A DNA stretch of 64,000 nt from an uncultured Bacteroidales bacterium (GTDB lineage Bacteria > Bacteroidota > Bacteroidia > Bacteroidales > UBA932): contig CALUTY010000003.1 of NCBI GenBank assembly GCA_944323825.1, positions 152,334-216,333 on the forward strand. The letters run 5' to 3'. Under the pieces are notes generated by a model that did no database searches, was not told the origin of the DNA, and was given only the letters and a program-made list of their open reading frames with translations. The translations under genes were made by a program, and so were the position numbers. Below, in pieces: positions 17,454 to 28,870 of this stretch (position 1 is its first letter; every line of letters begins with the position of its first letter).

Positions 17454-18902
17454 TCAACCGTTGAAGGCCAGTACAGGCTTCGTGGCCGCAAGGGTCTCGT
17501 CAGGGCGGCGCACAGGAGTATTGTGCGGAGCTGACTTGAGAATCTCCGGATCCGATGCAGCCTCTTCCGCTATCTTGCTCATCACGGCAATGAAATCATC
17601 AAGAGTCTCCTTCGACTCAGTCTCGGTCGGCTCTATCATTATCGACTGGTGGAACAGCAGAGGGAAATAGATAGTAGGGGCATGGAAACCATAGTCAAGC
17701 AGACGCTTGGCCACATCAAGGGCGGTTATTCCTGTGGAAGTGTCCGCAAGTCCGTCAAAGACAAATTCGTGTTTGCATACCCGGTCCACAGGCAGCCTGT
17801 AGACATCCTTCAGCGACTCCTTTATATAATTGGCATTCAAGACAGACAGAGGACCTGCCATCCTGATGTTCTCCCTGCCGAGAGTCCATATATATGCCAA
17901 TGCCTTGACCAGCACGGAAAAATTTCCCATGAATCCCGATACCCTTCCTGCCGCATGGCTGCTGCGGGAAATATGATATACGCCGTCAGCATCCGCCGTC
18001 ACCTTCGGGTCAGGAAGATATTCCGCAAGTCTTTCCGACACGCCCACCGGCCCGGCACCGGGACCTCCTCCGCCATGTGGGGTGGAGAATGTCTTGTGGA
18101 GGTTCAGGTGCATTATGTCAAAGCCCATGTCTCCCGGCCTGACCTTGCCCAGAAGCGGATTCATGTTCGCCCCGTCATAATAGAGAAGTCCGCCGCATCC
18201 GTGCACAAGCTCCGCAATCTCCCTGATTTCCGTTTCAAACAGGCCGAGAGTGTTAGGATTAGTCATCATTATGCCGGCCACCGTGTCATCAAGACGGGAC
18301 TTCAGGTCTTCCACATCTATCAGTCCTTCCGGCGTGGACTTCACCTGCACCACCTGAAGGCCGCAGACAGCGGCACTCGCAGGATTGGTCCCATGGGCAC
18401 TGTCCGGCACTATCACCTTTGTCCTCTTAAGGTCGTTCCGGTCGAGATGATACCTTCTCATGACCATCAGCCCGGTCAGCTCGCCATGCGCCCCGGCAAA
18501 CGGATTGAAGGTGAAGGCAGCCATGCCGGTGACGGCAGAAAGGGCCTTCTCCAGTTCATGATACACCTGCAGACAGCCCTGCACTGTCGATTCCGGCTGG
18601 AGAGGATGCACAGAAGCAAAGCCCTGAAGCGAAGCCGCTTCCTCATTTATCTTCGGATTATATTTCATTGTACAGCTTCCGAGCGGATAGAACCCGTTGT
18701 CCACCCCGAAATTCATCCCGGAGAGATTGGTGTAATGCCTCACTACATCAGGCTCGCTCACTTCCGGAAGCGGGGCAGGCTCTGAACGGAGCAGATTCTC
18801 CGGAATGGAGGAAAGGGTCGCAGTCCATTTTCCCGCAGGAAGAGAATACCCCTTCCTGCCCGGCTTTGAAAGTTCGAATATGAGTTTATCGTAATATTTC
18901 AT
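17454..18902 (-). CDS. gcvPB: Glycine dehydrogenase (decarboxylating) subunit 2
   Basis: 482 residues. PLP-binding lysine Lys270 in HLNLHKTFSTPHGGGG, plus DSAHGTNPASA (167-177), both hallmarks of the P-protein C-terminal half. With GcvPA it decarboxylates glycine and loads aminomethyl onto lipoyl-GcvH. The start ATG overlaps the gcvPA stop by four bases, so translation is coupled and subunits are made in equal amounts. Confidence 0.95.
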   Translation of the reverse strand: MKYYDKLIFELSKPGRKGYSLPAGKWTATLSSIPENLLRSEPAPLPEVSEPDVVRHYTNLSGMNFGVDNGFYPLGSCTMKYNPKINEEAASLQGFASVHPLQPESTVQGCLQVYHELEKALSAVTGMAAFTFNPFAGAHGELTGLMVMRRYHLDRNDLKRTKVIVPDSAHGTNPASAAVCGLQVVQVKSTPEGLIDVEDLKSRLDDTVAGIMMTNPNTLGLFETEIREIAELVHGCGGLLYYDGANMNPLLGKVRPGDMGFDIMHLNLHKTFSTPHGGGGPGAGPVGVSERLAEYLPDPKVTADADGVYHISRSSHAAGRVSGFMGNFSVLVKALAYIWTLGRENIRMAGPLSVLNANYIKESLKDVYRLPVDRVCKHEFVFDGLADTSTGITALDVAKRLLDYGFHAPTIYFPLLFHQSIMIEPTETESKETLDDFIAVMSKIAEEAASDPEILKSAPHNTPVRRPDETLAATKPVLAFNG

Positions 18903-20245
18903 TTTCTTTCATGCATTTTATGGGCAAAATCCTTTATGCAGGCGACAAGGGCGTCGATTTCTTCCCTTGTCCTTTTCTCTGTGGCACAGAATGAGAGATA
19001 CCCTTCCTCAGTGGCGAGGGCGGCAAAGAAGCCCCCTTCGCACAGGGCCTGCTGCAATTCTGCCGCAGGCAATGAAGACTTCAGCACGAACTCCTTAAGG
19101 AAAGGCCTGTCAAACACAGGCTCGAAAAGCCCGGTGGCAAGAAGGCTGTCGTAGAGATAATGTGCACCTCCATATGAAAGTGCATTGACCTCCCTCAGCC
19201 CCTCCTTCCCGAGAAGGGAAAGATAAATCGTGACATAAAGAGCCATCAGGGACTGGTTGGAGCAGATGTTGCTGGTGGCCTTCTCCCTGCGGATATGCTG
19301 CTCCCTCGCCTGGAGAGTCAGCACATAGGAACGCTTTCCGTCCATGTCCACGGTCTCCCCCACTATCCTTCCAGGCAACTTGCGCACATGTTCCTTCCTG
19401 CAGGCAAGCCAGCCGCAATAAGGTCCGCCGAACGAAAGCGGAAGACCGAGGCTCTGACAGTCACCGCAGGCGATGTCCGCACCCCATTCTCCAGGAGTCT
19501 TCAGCACAGCCAGAGCAGAAGGGTCCGCATATACCATAAGGAGCTCCTTGTGAGCATGAACCGCATCGGCAAAGCCGGAAAGGTCCTCGATGATGCCGTA
19601 CCTGTTGACAGACGGCACAAGCACCCCCGCCACATCGTCCTGTCCAAGCTGTCCCTGCAGATCTGCCAGAGATGTGACTCCCCCGTCAGCAGCGACATAG
19701 CCTATATCCACCCCGTGATACCCGGCATAGGTCCTGACCACCTCAATGACCTGCGGCAGCAGGGTCCTTGACAGAAGCACACGGGATTTTTTCCTTGTGC
19801 AGGCGATGGACATCATCATGGCTTCGGCGGCGGCAGTGGCACCGTCATACATGGAAGCATTTGAACAGTCCATGCCGGACAGCATGGTAATCATGCTCTG
19901 ATATTCGAAGATATACCGCAGAGTCCCCTGCGACACCTCAGCCTGATATGGCGTGTAGGCAGTCTGGAACTCGGCTCGGGATGTGAGATACGGAATCACC
20001 GCCGGGGAATAATGGTCGTACGCGCCGCAGCCGCAGAAGACGGTCAGCTTCCTGTTGCGTTCAGCCATCTCTGCAAACCTGCGCCTGACCTCCATTTCGG
20101 ACATCGCTTCCGGCAGGTCGAACTCTCCCTTGAAAATGAATTCCTGCGGGACATCGGAATAGAGCCCGTCCAAAGACCCGGCACCGATACGCCCCAGCAT
20201 TTCACGGATGTCCCCGTCAGTATGGGGAAAATATGAAAAACCCAT
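18899..20245 (-). CDS. gcvPA: Glycine dehydrogenase (decarboxylating) subunit 1
   Basis: 448 residues, the usual size for the N-terminal-half subunit. It begins with the typical F-S-Y-F-P-H-T-D and I-R-E-M-L segment and has the T-P-Y-Q-A-E-V-S-Q-G-T-L motif and a cysteine-bearing NASMYDGATAAAEA stretch. It forms the heterotetramer with GcvPB. It lies 72 nt downstream of gcvH. Confidence 0.95.
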   Translation of the reverse strand: MGFSYFPHTDGDIREMLGRIGAGSLDGLYSDVPQEFIFKGEFDLPEAMSEMEVRRRFAEMAERNRKLTVFCGCGAYDHYSPAVIPYLTSRAEFQTAYTPYQAEVSQGTLRYIFEYQSMITMLSGMDCSNASMYDGATAAAEAMMMSIACTRKKSRVLLSRTLLPQVIEVVRTYAGYHGVDIGYVAADGGVTSLADLQGQLGQDDVAGVLVPSVNRYGIIEDLSGFADAVHAHKELLMVYADPSALAVLKTPGEWGADIACGDCQSLGLPLSFGGPYCGWLACRKEHVRKLPGRIVGETVDMDGKRSYVLTLQAREQHIRREKATSNICSNQSLMALYVTIYLSLLGKEGLREVNALSYGGAHYLYDSLLATGLFEPVFDRPFLKEFVLKSSLPAAELQQALCEGGFFAALATEEGYLSFCATEKRTREEIDALVACIKDFAHKMHERK

Positions 20246-20317
20246 ATTTATGATTTCCTAAAATAATTAAAACAAAAATGTTATAACCATAAACATTGTT
20301 GTTTTATAAGTTAATCA

Positions 20318-20701
20318 TCATAGTTTTTCGCAAAATTCAGCATATGCAGCCGCATCCATGAGCGTATCCAGTTCAGAAGCATCGGAAAGCTTCACCCTGA
20401 CTATCCAGTTGCCGTACGGATCCGAATTCAGAAGCCCCGGGCCGTCCTCGAGGGCAGCATTGCATCCGACGACTTCTCCGGAAACCGGAGCAACCAGGTC
20501 GCTTGCCGCCTTTACGCTTTCCACGGCGCCGAACTCCTCGTCCTTTGTCATTTCATCGCCTTCTTCAGGCATGTCCACATACACGATATTGCCCAATGCA
20601 TGCTGGGCATAGTCAGTGATTCCGACAAGAGCCTCTCCGCCCTCAGGCTTCACCCATTCATGTGTTTCGCTGTAATACAGACCTTCTTCAATCTTTGCCA
20701 T
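20318..20701 (-). CDS. gcvH: Glycine cleavage system H protein
   Basis: 127 residues, normal length. The lipoylated lysine is Lys64 in GAVESVKAASD, and the E-W-V-K-P-E-G-G start is typical. It carries the aminomethyl group between P, T and L proteins. It lies 110 nt downstream of gcvT and 72 nt upstream of gcvPA. I saw no glycine riboswitch in either gap. Confidence 0.96.
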   Translation of the reverse strand: MAKIEEGLYYSETHEWVKPEGGEALVGITDYAQHALGNIVYVDMPEEGDEMTKDEEFGAVESVKAASDLVAPVSGEVVGCNAALEDGPGLLNSDPYGNWIVRVKLSDASELDTLMDAAAYAEFCEKL

Positions 20702-20811
20702 GACAATTATCAGTTTTAATGTTGTTATTTAATGAATTCCAAATAAATACCCCAACAGTCATCCCGAATACAGCCGAGGAATCTGCCATAAGGGATAATT
20801 TGCGGATAACC

Positions 20812-21960
20812 TTATTTCTTATAATTCTTCTCGTAGAATTTCTTCTTGCATACAGTCCCCGGAAAGACCTTCTTGCGGATTCTCACGCACACTTCGGTGC
20901 CCGGCGCCGAAAACTCCTTCTTTATCAGGGCCATGCAGACACTTTTCCCGGTGGAGATGGAATTATATCCTGTCGTGACCTCGCCAATCTGCTGTCCGTC
21001 CGCCTCGACAGGATAGCCTGCACGGGGAATGGCCTTGTCCTTCAGCTCAATGCCGACGACCTTGCGGGTGACGCCACAGGCCTTCTGCCTTTCAATGGCA
21101 TCCTTGCCGATGAATTCCGGCTTGTCCATCTTCACGAACATTCCGAGCCCGGCCTCTATCGGGGATATCTCTGCACTCAGTTCATGTCCGTACAAAGGAA
21201 GTCCCACTTCGAAGCGCAGGGTATCCCGGCATCCCAGCCCGCACGGAGTGACTCCGGCGGCAAGCAGCCTTTCCCAGATGTCACGGATCACTGCAAAGGA
21301 AGCATAGAACTCAAAGCCGTCTTCTCCGGTGTATCCGGTACGGCTCACTATAATGGACTCGCCCTCAAGGGAAGCAGCGGATCCATTGCCGGCAGCATTC
21401 TCCGGTTCAACATGTGCGTGATAAGGAAGTTCCCGGAATGTATAAAACACAAGATCCTGCAGGTCAAGGCCGAGAACATCCAATGCAGTCTTCTCTGCAA
21501 AAGGCCCCTGAAGGGCTATCTCCCCATAAAAATCGGAAAGGTTCTCAACCTTTACATCATATCCATCCGACTGCTTCTGAATCCACTCGAAGTCCTTTCC
21601 AATGTTCGAGGCATTCACCACAAGAAGCCATCTGTCATCGGCAAGCCTGTAGACAAGCAGGTCGTCCACCACACCTCCGTCCGGATAAAGCATCATCCCG
21701 TAGAGAATCTTCCCTGCAGGAATCCCGCGCACATCATTGGTGAATATATGGCCGACAAATTCCTCCGACCCCGGGCCCGTAATGAGGATCTCGCCCATGT
21801 GGGACACATCGAACATCCCGCACCTGTGGCGCACGGCATTGTGTTCATCGATTATGCCGCTGTACTGTATCGGCATGTCAAAGCCTCCGAAAGGGCTCAT
21901 CTGCGCCCCGAGGGCGACATGACTGTCATGTAGACATGTGGTTTTCAGTGTCTCTTCCAT
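20812..21960 (-). CDS. gcvT: Glycine cleavage system T protein (aminomethyltransferase)
   Basis: 382 residues. The N terminus has FGGFDMPIQY and the folate-site segment FDVSHMGEI; the middle has SRTGYTGEDGFE. It transfers the methylene to tetrahydrofolate and releases ammonia. It is 78 nt downstream of lplA and 110 nt upstream of gcvH, all on the same strand. Confidence 0.95.
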   Translation of the reverse strand: MEETLKTTCLHDSHVALGAQMSPFGGFDMPIQYSGIIDEHNAVRHRCGMFDVSHMGEILITGPGSEEFVGHIFTNDVRGIPAGKILYGMMLYPDGGVVDDLLVYRLADDRWLLVVNASNIGKDFEWIQKQSDGYDVKVENLSDFYGEIALQGPFAEKTALDVLGLDLQDLVFYTFRELPYHAHVEPENAAGNGSAASLEGESIIVSRTGYTGEDGFEFYASFAVIRDIWERLLAAGVTPCGLGCRDTLRFEVGLPLYGHELSAEISPIEAGLGMFVKMDKPEFIGKDAIERQKACGVTRKVVGIELKDKAIPRAGYPVEADGQQIGEVTTGYNSISTGKSVCMALIKKEFSAPGTEVCVRIRKKVFPGTVCKKKFYEKNYKK

Positions 21961-22038
21961 AATATACGGTTATCAATTTTACTGTCAACAATATGTCGCC
22001 TTGTCAATACAAATGGCTACAGGCATGGGCGGACAGCA

Positions 22039-23064
22039 TCATCCTGAACGCCCGTCATCATTCCGGACAGGGGCAAATGCCGATGCGAGCATATCAATGT
22101 CCAGTCCGCACACAAAGCTCCCCGGATCCAGTCCGGCCAATGCATTCCGGATACTTTCCCTGTCCGGAATGACACCACAGAGCCTTGCGTTGAGAGCATC
22201 TTCAAGTCCGTCATGCAGCTGAAAATAGTCCCCTGACAGGTTCACTTTCTCAACTGCACCATGCCTGAGGCACACGGAAACCGACAATGTGCCTGAACCG
22301 GATACCTGCATTTCATACGAATATGAACACGCCGGATCGTTTCCGTAAAGGAACATCGGATCGAGATAAGTCGCCTCGATTTCCTCAATCCGTCTGACTT
22401 CATCTTCTCCAAGCACCCTTTCCCCGTCGCAGAAACTGCCTATAATATATTTCTTGAAAAGCTCTATGTCCGAATATCTTCTTCCCTTTTCCGAAGAAGC
22501 CATGATTTCCCTGAGATTGGCCACCCTCTGCCTTACCGATGACACGCCCTTGCTCCTGAGTTTTCCTGCGGAAGGGGTGATTGCCCGTTCAAGGGCATCC
22601 CGGCATGAACTGAAAAGCAGGGTGCCGTGTATCACATTGCGGCCGTGAAGGCTGTAGAAAGCATTTCCGGAAACCTTCTTCCCGCCGACCGTTATGTCAT
22701 TCCTGCCCGACACCTCCGCCATGATGCCAATTTTTCTGAGACAGAGAGCAAGCCGTCTGAGGTATGATTCGAAGAGAAAAGGCACATCATCCCCGTCGGT
22801 GATGTATGAGAGCATGAGATTCCCCTTGTCCGAATAGACACAGCCGCCGCCGCTCTTGCGCCTGTACACCTGCACTCCGTTTGCCCTGCAATATTCCATG
22901 TTCACCTCGGCCGCCATGGCCTGGTTTCGCCCGATTATCACAGTCGGGTCCACCTGCCATACGAAAAAAGCCCCGCCTTCACAATACCTTGCAAGATATT
23001 CCTCCATTGCAAGATAGAAGACGAGCCTCCTTTTCCTTTCTTCCGGCAACCTTATGAATTTCAT
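22039..23064 (-). CDS. lplA: Lipoate-protein ligase A
   Basis: 341 residues. Lipoate-binding loop RRKSGGGCVY (68-77) and catalytic lysine in GGKKVSGNA (Lys129/130); a C-terminal domain is also present. It adenylates lipoate and attaches it to lysines of acceptor proteins. Being first in the cluster with gcvT, gcvH, gcvPA, gcvPB and lpdA, its main client is probably GcvH, so the operon supplies its own cofactor arm. A -7 box stands upstream. Confidence 0.92.
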   Translation of the reverse strand: MKFIRLPEERKRRLVFYLAMEEYLARYCEGGAFFVWQVDPTVIIGRNQAMAAEVNMEYCRANGVQVYRRKSGGGCVYSDKGNLMLSYITDGDDVPFLFESYLRRLALCLRKIGIMAEVSGRNDITVGGKKVSGNAFYSLHGRNVIHGTLLFSSCRDALERAITPSAGKLRSKGVSSVRQRVANLREIMASSEKGRRYSDIELFKKYIIGSFCDGERVLGEDEVRRIEEIEATYLDPMFLYGNDPACSYSYEMQVSGSGTLSVSVCLRHGAVEKVNLSGDYFQLHDGLEDALNARLCGVIPDRESIRNALAGLDPGSFVCGLDIDMLASAFAPVRNDDGRSG

Positions 23065-23093
23065 TCCTTTCCTACATTTTCAGTGACATCTTT

Positions 23094-23101
23094 CAAATAT
23101 A
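23094..23101 (-). promoter_or_regulatory. -7 promoter box of the lplA-gcv cluster
   Basis: The minus strand reads TATATTTG, an exact TAnnTTTG match 30 nt before the lplA ATG at 23064. The -33 region does not have a clear TTTG. This is the only good promoter match ahead of the glycine cleavage genes. Confidence 0.45.
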
Positions 23102-23186
23102 GGAAAAGTTTCGCTTACATTTGACACCCCAGAAGGAATTTTTCGAACAATTTTAATGACTTCCCGGCTGTCATCCAACTACAAGT

Positions 23187-24134
23187 TCAGTCAACACCGG
23201 GACTGCCGGACTTTGCCTTGTTCCTGGCATAGAGTCCGTCAATGATGCCGTCGGCAAGTCCGATGACAGGCACATAGATGTACTGGGCACCGGTAAGCTC
23301 GGCCACAGTGAGGAAAATGTCCCCGGCAGGCACGATGACGTCCGCACGGTCAGGCTTGAGGGCATAGATTTCCATGCGCTCTTCGACAGAGAGGGCCTTC
23401 AGTTCATCATGCAGTTCCCTCAGCGATGCCACAGTCATGCGAGGATAACGGCGGTCACGGACCCTGACCATCTTGATGAGCTTGTTGATGTTGCCGCCGG
23501 AGCCTATGATGTTGATGCCGGGATATGACACTGCCAGATCTTTCATGTCCCTTTTGATACGGGACTTCTCGCTCTCTTCAACAGCATTGTTCAGCATCCT
23601 GACCGTACCGATATTGTATGAACGGGAACATACGAGCTCACCGTCGGCAAGCAGGTTGATTTCCGTGCTGCCTCCTCCCACATCGACATACATGAAATTG
23701 CCCTTGCGGTCCTTCATGTTTTCAAGATGATTGTTGTATATCATCCCTGCCTCTTCCTGACCGTCGATGATCTCTATTTTTATGCCTGTCTTCTTCTCCA
23801 CCTCGCTTATGATTTCGCGGCCGTTGGCGGCATCCCTCATGGCGGAAGTGGCGCATGCCCGGTAATCAGCCACCTGATATATCTTCATAAGCTGCTTATA
23901 GCATTTCATCAGACGGACCATATCCTTCTTCCTGCGGTCCGAAATCCTGCCCTCGGCAAATACATCAAATCCCAGGCGCAGGGGGACACGCAGGAGCAGC
24001 ACCTTGTTGAAACGCGGCTGGTCCTCGCTTTCAAGCTCCTTTATGAGCAGACGCACGGCATTCGAGCCGATGTCGATGGCAGCGTATGCGGTACGCGCAG
24101 GCATTGCAGCCAAGGCATTTTCTGTTCTTTCCAT
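23187..24134 (-). CDS. ppx: Ppx/GppA family exopolyphosphatase
   Basis: 315 residues, the short two-domain form. Actin-like ATPase-fold motifs: phosphate-1 IDIGSNAVRL (20-29), IDGQEEA (123-129) and phosphate-2 VDVGGGSTE (150-158). It removes terminal phosphates from polyphosphate or the 5' phosphate from pppGpp. It lies 66 nt downstream of ppk1, a common polyphosphate pairing, so ppx is the likelier function. The C-terminal HD-like domain of longer GppA proteins is absent. Confidence 0.88.
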   Translation of the reverse strand: MERTENALAAMPARTAYAAIDIGSNAVRLLIKELESEDQPRFNKVLLLRVPLRLGFDVFAEGRISDRRKKDMVRLMKCYKQLMKIYQVADYRACATSAMRDAANGREIISEVEKKTGIKIEIIDGQEEAGMIYNNHLENMKDRKGNFMYVDVGGGSTEINLLADGELVCSRSYNIGTVRMLNNAVEESEKSRIKRDMKDLAVSYPGINIIGSGGNINKLIKMVRVRDRRYPRMTVASLRELHDELKALSVEERMEIYALKPDRADVIVPAGDIFLTVAELTGAQYIYVPVIGLADGIIDGLYARNKAKSGSPGVD

Positions 24135-24200
24135 AGTATGTCAATTATTTTAAACTTCGTTTACAATAAATGCGGAGCCTCGGCATAACCCGACATGCAG

Positions 24201-26297
24201 CTACCGTGCAGACTCTTCGGCTTCAAGCTGGAGGTAATGCTCATAAAGGGCCTGCTGGGAGCCTGTCGGCAGAGGATTGTCACAGGTCCACGGGAGATTC
24301 TCCCCGGTACCGTCCACCAGGCGGCCCTGCCTTATGTCACGCAGCCCCATGTCCACTATCCTTATCATTTCCTGCTTTATCGCAGGATCATATACCGGGG
24401 CGACAACCTCTATCCTGTTGTCAAGGTTGCGCGGCATCCAGTCTGCAGAGCCTATGAAGACCTTGTTCTGCCCGCCGGCGGCAAACACGAATATCCTCGA
24501 ATGTTCCAGATACCTGTCAATGATTCCGTTTATGCGGATATCGCAGCCTTCAGGGAGCTTGTCGGCAACAATGGAGCAGTTGCCGCGCACCACCATCTCT
24601 ATCTTCACCCCGCTTGCCGCAGCCTCGTAGATCTTGTCCACCATCACCGGATCGGTGACATGGTTCACCTTCATCCTTATGTAGGCAGGCTTTCCTGCCT
24701 TCCGGTTCTTTATTTCTGCATTTATCAGGGAAATGAACCGTCTTTTCATATCATTCGGAGACACAAGCAGCTCCTTGAAATGTACCGGGATATACGGTTT
24801 TTCTATGAATTCGAAAATCTGGTCCACATCATGCACTATCCGTCTCGAAGCCGTCATGATGATGCAGTCCGTATATGTCCTGGCGTTTCCTTCATGAAAA
24901 TTGCCGGTGCTCACGCAGGCAATGTCAGGTCCTTTCTTCATGCCGATATGCACCACCTTGGAATGTACCTTCAGTCCCTCAACTCCGAAGATCACTTTCA
25001 CTCCAGCCTCCTGAAGCTTCTGTGCCCAGACCATATTGGACTCCTCGTCGAAGCGTGCAAGAAGCTCGATCACCACCGTCACCTTCTTGCCGTTGCGTGC
25101 TGCACCTATGAGGGAACGCACCACCCTGGAATCCTTGGCAAGACGGTAGAGGGTAATCTTAATGCTCTTGACCTCACGGCTGATGGCAGCTTCATGCAGA
25201 ACCCTCAGGAAAGAAAAGAAACTGTGGTACGGGACATGGAGGAAACTGTCCTGAAGCCTGATCTTGTCAAGGATGCTCCCGTCCCCGTCGAGCATGGAAC
25301 GCCTTATCGGAGGCATAGGCCTGAACTTCAGGTCACTCCGGCCGCAGTCAGGGAATTTCATGAGGTCCTTGTGATTATGATAACGGCCGCTTCTGAGCAC
25401 CGTGTCGTTCTTGTCCAGATCCAGCTTGCCGATCACCCGCCTCTGCAGGTCCTCAGGCATGGACTCATCATAAAGTACCCTCAACGGAGACCCTCTTTTC
25501 CTGCTCTTCAGACCTTTGGATATCTTCTGGAGAATGCCGTTCCGCCTGTCGTCATCAATCTCCATTTCCGCATCGCGGGTGAACTTGAACGCATACGACT
25601 CCATGTCCGAATATTCCATCCCTTCGAAGATATAGGCAAGAGAACAGCGCACCACATCATCAAGATACATTATGTAGCTTTTCCCGTCCCGGTCCGGCAG
25701 GCGCACGAAACGCCCGCAGCTCTGCACGGGAAGTTCGAAATAAGAATATTCATACATTTTCTTTCCTGAGGAGGACATGCGCACCGCCCTAACGGCCATG
25801 TAGATGCTCTCATCACTCTCATGGTCGAGCTGTTTCACGGACGAAAAAGAAACAGGGACAATCAGTCCCTCCAGCCTGTCGTGATAATAGGAACGGATGA
25901 ACTCCAGCTGCCCGGCATCTGCCTGAGTGTCATTTATCAGACATATGTTCTCCGCCGCCAGCTCTTCGTATACTTCGTGCACCGTCTCTTCATATTCCCT
26001 CATATAACGGCCGTACAGCTTTGATATCTGCTTTACCGTCTTCTTTGCCAGAAGAGCCTCCCCGGCCCCTGACTTTTCTCCCCACTCCGCTATCCTGTTA
26101 AGCGAGGCCACACGCACGCGGTAGAATTCATCGAGGTTGTTGGAATAGATTCCGAGAAATGACAGCCGTTCCAGCAGCGGCACATCCTTCTTCCTGGCCT
26201 CCTGCAGAATCCTCCTGTTGAAATACATCCAACTCACATCCCTTTCAAGATATGGACGCGAAACCTTTTTTCTGCTCATAGACATAATTTTGAGCAA
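24201..26297 (-). CDS. ppk1: Polyphosphate kinase 1
   Basis: 698 residues. The N terminus has the R-D-V-S-W-M-Y-F-N-R-R-I-L motif, and the catalytic phosphohistidine is His445 in GLKVHSKVVHIG; a second active-site histidine lies in YLEHSRIF in the last part. It makes polyphosphate reversibly from ATP and is membrane-associated in many bacteria. Downstream ppx shares the strand. ATGs at residues 6 and 8 are possible alternative starts. The 110-bp upstream gap is very AT-rich, with a one-mismatch -7 (TTAATTTG) near the start. Confidence 0.94.
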   Translation of the reverse strand: MLKIMSMSRKKVSRPYLERDVSWMYFNRRILQEARKKDVPLLERLSFLGIYSNNLDEFYRVRVASLNRIAEWGEKSGAGEALLAKKTVKQISKLYGRYMREYEETVHEVYEELAAENICLINDTQADAGQLEFIRSYYHDRLEGLIVPVSFSSVKQLDHESDESIYMAVRAVRMSSSGKKMYEYSYFELPVQSCGRFVRLPDRDGKSYIMYLDDVVRCSLAYIFEGMEYSDMESYAFKFTRDAEMEIDDDRRNGILQKISKGLKSRKRGSPLRVLYDESMPEDLQRRVIGKLDLDKNDTVLRSGRYHNHKDLMKFPDCGRSDLKFRPMPPIRRSMLDGDGSILDKIRLQDSFLHVPYHSFFSFLRVLHEAAISREVKSIKITLYRLAKDSRVVRSLIGAARNGKKVTVVIELLARFDEESNMVWAQKLQEAGVKVIFGVEGLKVHSKVVHIGMKKGPDIACVSTGNFHEGNARTYTDCIIMTASRRIVHDVDQIFEFIEKPYIPVHFKELLVSPNDMKRRFISLINAEIKNRKAGKPAYIRMKVNHVTDPVMVDKIYEAAASGVKIEMVVRGNCSIVADKLPEGCDIRINGIIDRYLEHSRIFVFAAGGQNKVFIGSADWMPRNLDNRIEVVAPVYDPAIKQEMIRIVDMGLRDIRQGRLVDGTGENLPWTCDNPLPTGSQQALYEHYLQLEAEESAR

Positions 26298-26407
26298 ATT
26301 AACAAAATTTCAGTTAAAATAATATTAAAAATGCAAATCATTTGACAAAACATGTTACAGATTCCCCGACTTTACCCGGGACGACCGCTAAAATACCTTG
26401 ACTTCGC

Positions 26408-27280
26408 TCAGCCGCCGAATGACATCCGGAAACGGCGCGGGGAAATTCCAGTATGCCGTTTGAAAAAACGCGTCAGATAGGACTGGTCAGGGAAATTCAG
26501 CCTTTCGGAAATGGCGGTCACAGTAAGGGAAGGGTTGTCCAGAAGCACCTTCACCTCGGCAAGCAGCTGTTCCTCGATAATCTGCTTGGGGGACTTTCCA
26601 TTGAGGCAGAGCGTGGTGGCACGATGGAGATAACGGGTGGATATGCAGAGCTTGCCGGCATAAAAGGCCGCCCCGTGCTCCTGCGCCGCATACTCCCGGA
26701 CAAGCTGCATGAAACTGCGGCATATCTGCTGCTGCCTTGTCGAAGATGACTGGCTTTCCTGCTTTTCCGGGATGGTACCGAAAAGCCATATAAGGAAACT
26801 CTGGAGCCAGTCAAACTCCAGCAGTTCCCTGTATTGCGAAGTATAGTCCCCGGAAAAGAGCATCCCTGCGGAATCCATCCACACGCATGCCTGGCGCCAG
26901 GTCAGCCGGCTCCTTTCGTCGGAAGTATGTAGATAGCACGGATGTTCGTCTGCGTAGTTGAGATACGGGGTGTCAATCGGAAGCATCGCCTTCAGGAACA
27001 CATCCTTCGGGAAAAGTATCATCCTCGCCTTGAAGTCATCCGATGCCTCCAGCCTGTGCAGCAAGGTTCCGGCAAGAAAGATAAGTTCGGTCTCTGCACA
27101 GAGGCTGAAATTTTCCGCACCCGTGGAAACTTCGCATCTGCCCGACTCACACACGAGGTAAATCCCGCAGATGAAATGGACAGGCTTCACCTCCAGGAAG
27201 GCAAGGTCCGTTTCCACATACCTTATCCTGTCCGTATCCGGAAGGATTTCCGCATTATGGCTGTCTCCGCCCCGCCACAT
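26408..27280 (-). CDS. AraC family transcriptional regulator
   Basis: 290 residues from the ATG at 27280. The open frame continues to 27418 but overlaps trpS, and the extension is Cys/Arg-rich and not family-like. The N-terminal cupin-type sensor covers about 30-130. The C-terminal HTH_18 domain has L-T-V-T-A-I-S-E-R-L-N-F-P-D-Q-S-Y-L-T-R in helix order and ends F-K-R-H-T-G-I-S-P-R-R-F-R. The gene begins 18 nt after trpS and is probably co-transcribed with it. Target genes and ligand are unknown. Confidence 0.85.
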   Translation of the reverse strand: MWRGGDSHNAEILPDTDRIRYVETDLAFLEVKPVHFICGIYLVCESGRCEVSTGAENFSLCAETELIFLAGTLLHRLEASDDFKARMILFPKDVFLKAMLPIDTPYLNYADEHPCYLHTSDERSRLTWRQACVWMDSAGMLFSGDYTSQYRELLEFDWLQSFLIWLFGTIPEKQESQSSSTRQQQICRSFMQLVREYAAQEHGAAFYAGKLCISTRYLHRATTLCLNGKSPKQIIEEQLLAEVKVLLDNPSLTVTAISERLNFPDQSYLTRFFKRHTGISPRRFRMSFGG

Positions 27281-27297
27281 GACTCCGGAGCGTACCG

Positions 27298-28782
<1,485 letters not shown>

Positions 28783-28786
<4 letters not shown>

Positions 28787-28822
28787 CCCCCCTGCTGTCG
28801 TCCCGACCGCAGGGGGGGGATT
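28783..28822. repeat. REP-like palindrome with C-run/G-run stem
   Basis: AATCCCCCCCTGC (28783-28795) pairs with GCAGGGGGGGGATT (28809-28822) around a 13-nt loop containing GTCGTCCCGACC. It resembles the second element at 29572 and the common Bacteroidota repeat built on GTCATTCCGAC. It replaces the -33 part of the last promoter-like unit, so it looks inserted. Confidence 0.55.
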
Positions 28823-28870
28823 ATTCCGGATAATGATGGAAAAATGAAAAAAAAGAAAATTTATAAAGAA

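Noticed and set aside
20719..21933. Plus-strand open frame of about 400 codons opposite gcvT
   Set aside because: gcvT is certain; the opposing frame starts in the gcvH-gcvT gap and shows no known domain.
20246..22038. Glycine riboswitch in the gaps of the gcv cluster
   Set aside because: The gaps (72-110 nt) are AT-rich and lack the conserved aptamer pattern.
24195..25769. Long plus-strand open frame opposite ppk1
   Set aside because: ppk1 has all catalytic motifs on the minus strand; the opposing frame has no family resemblance.
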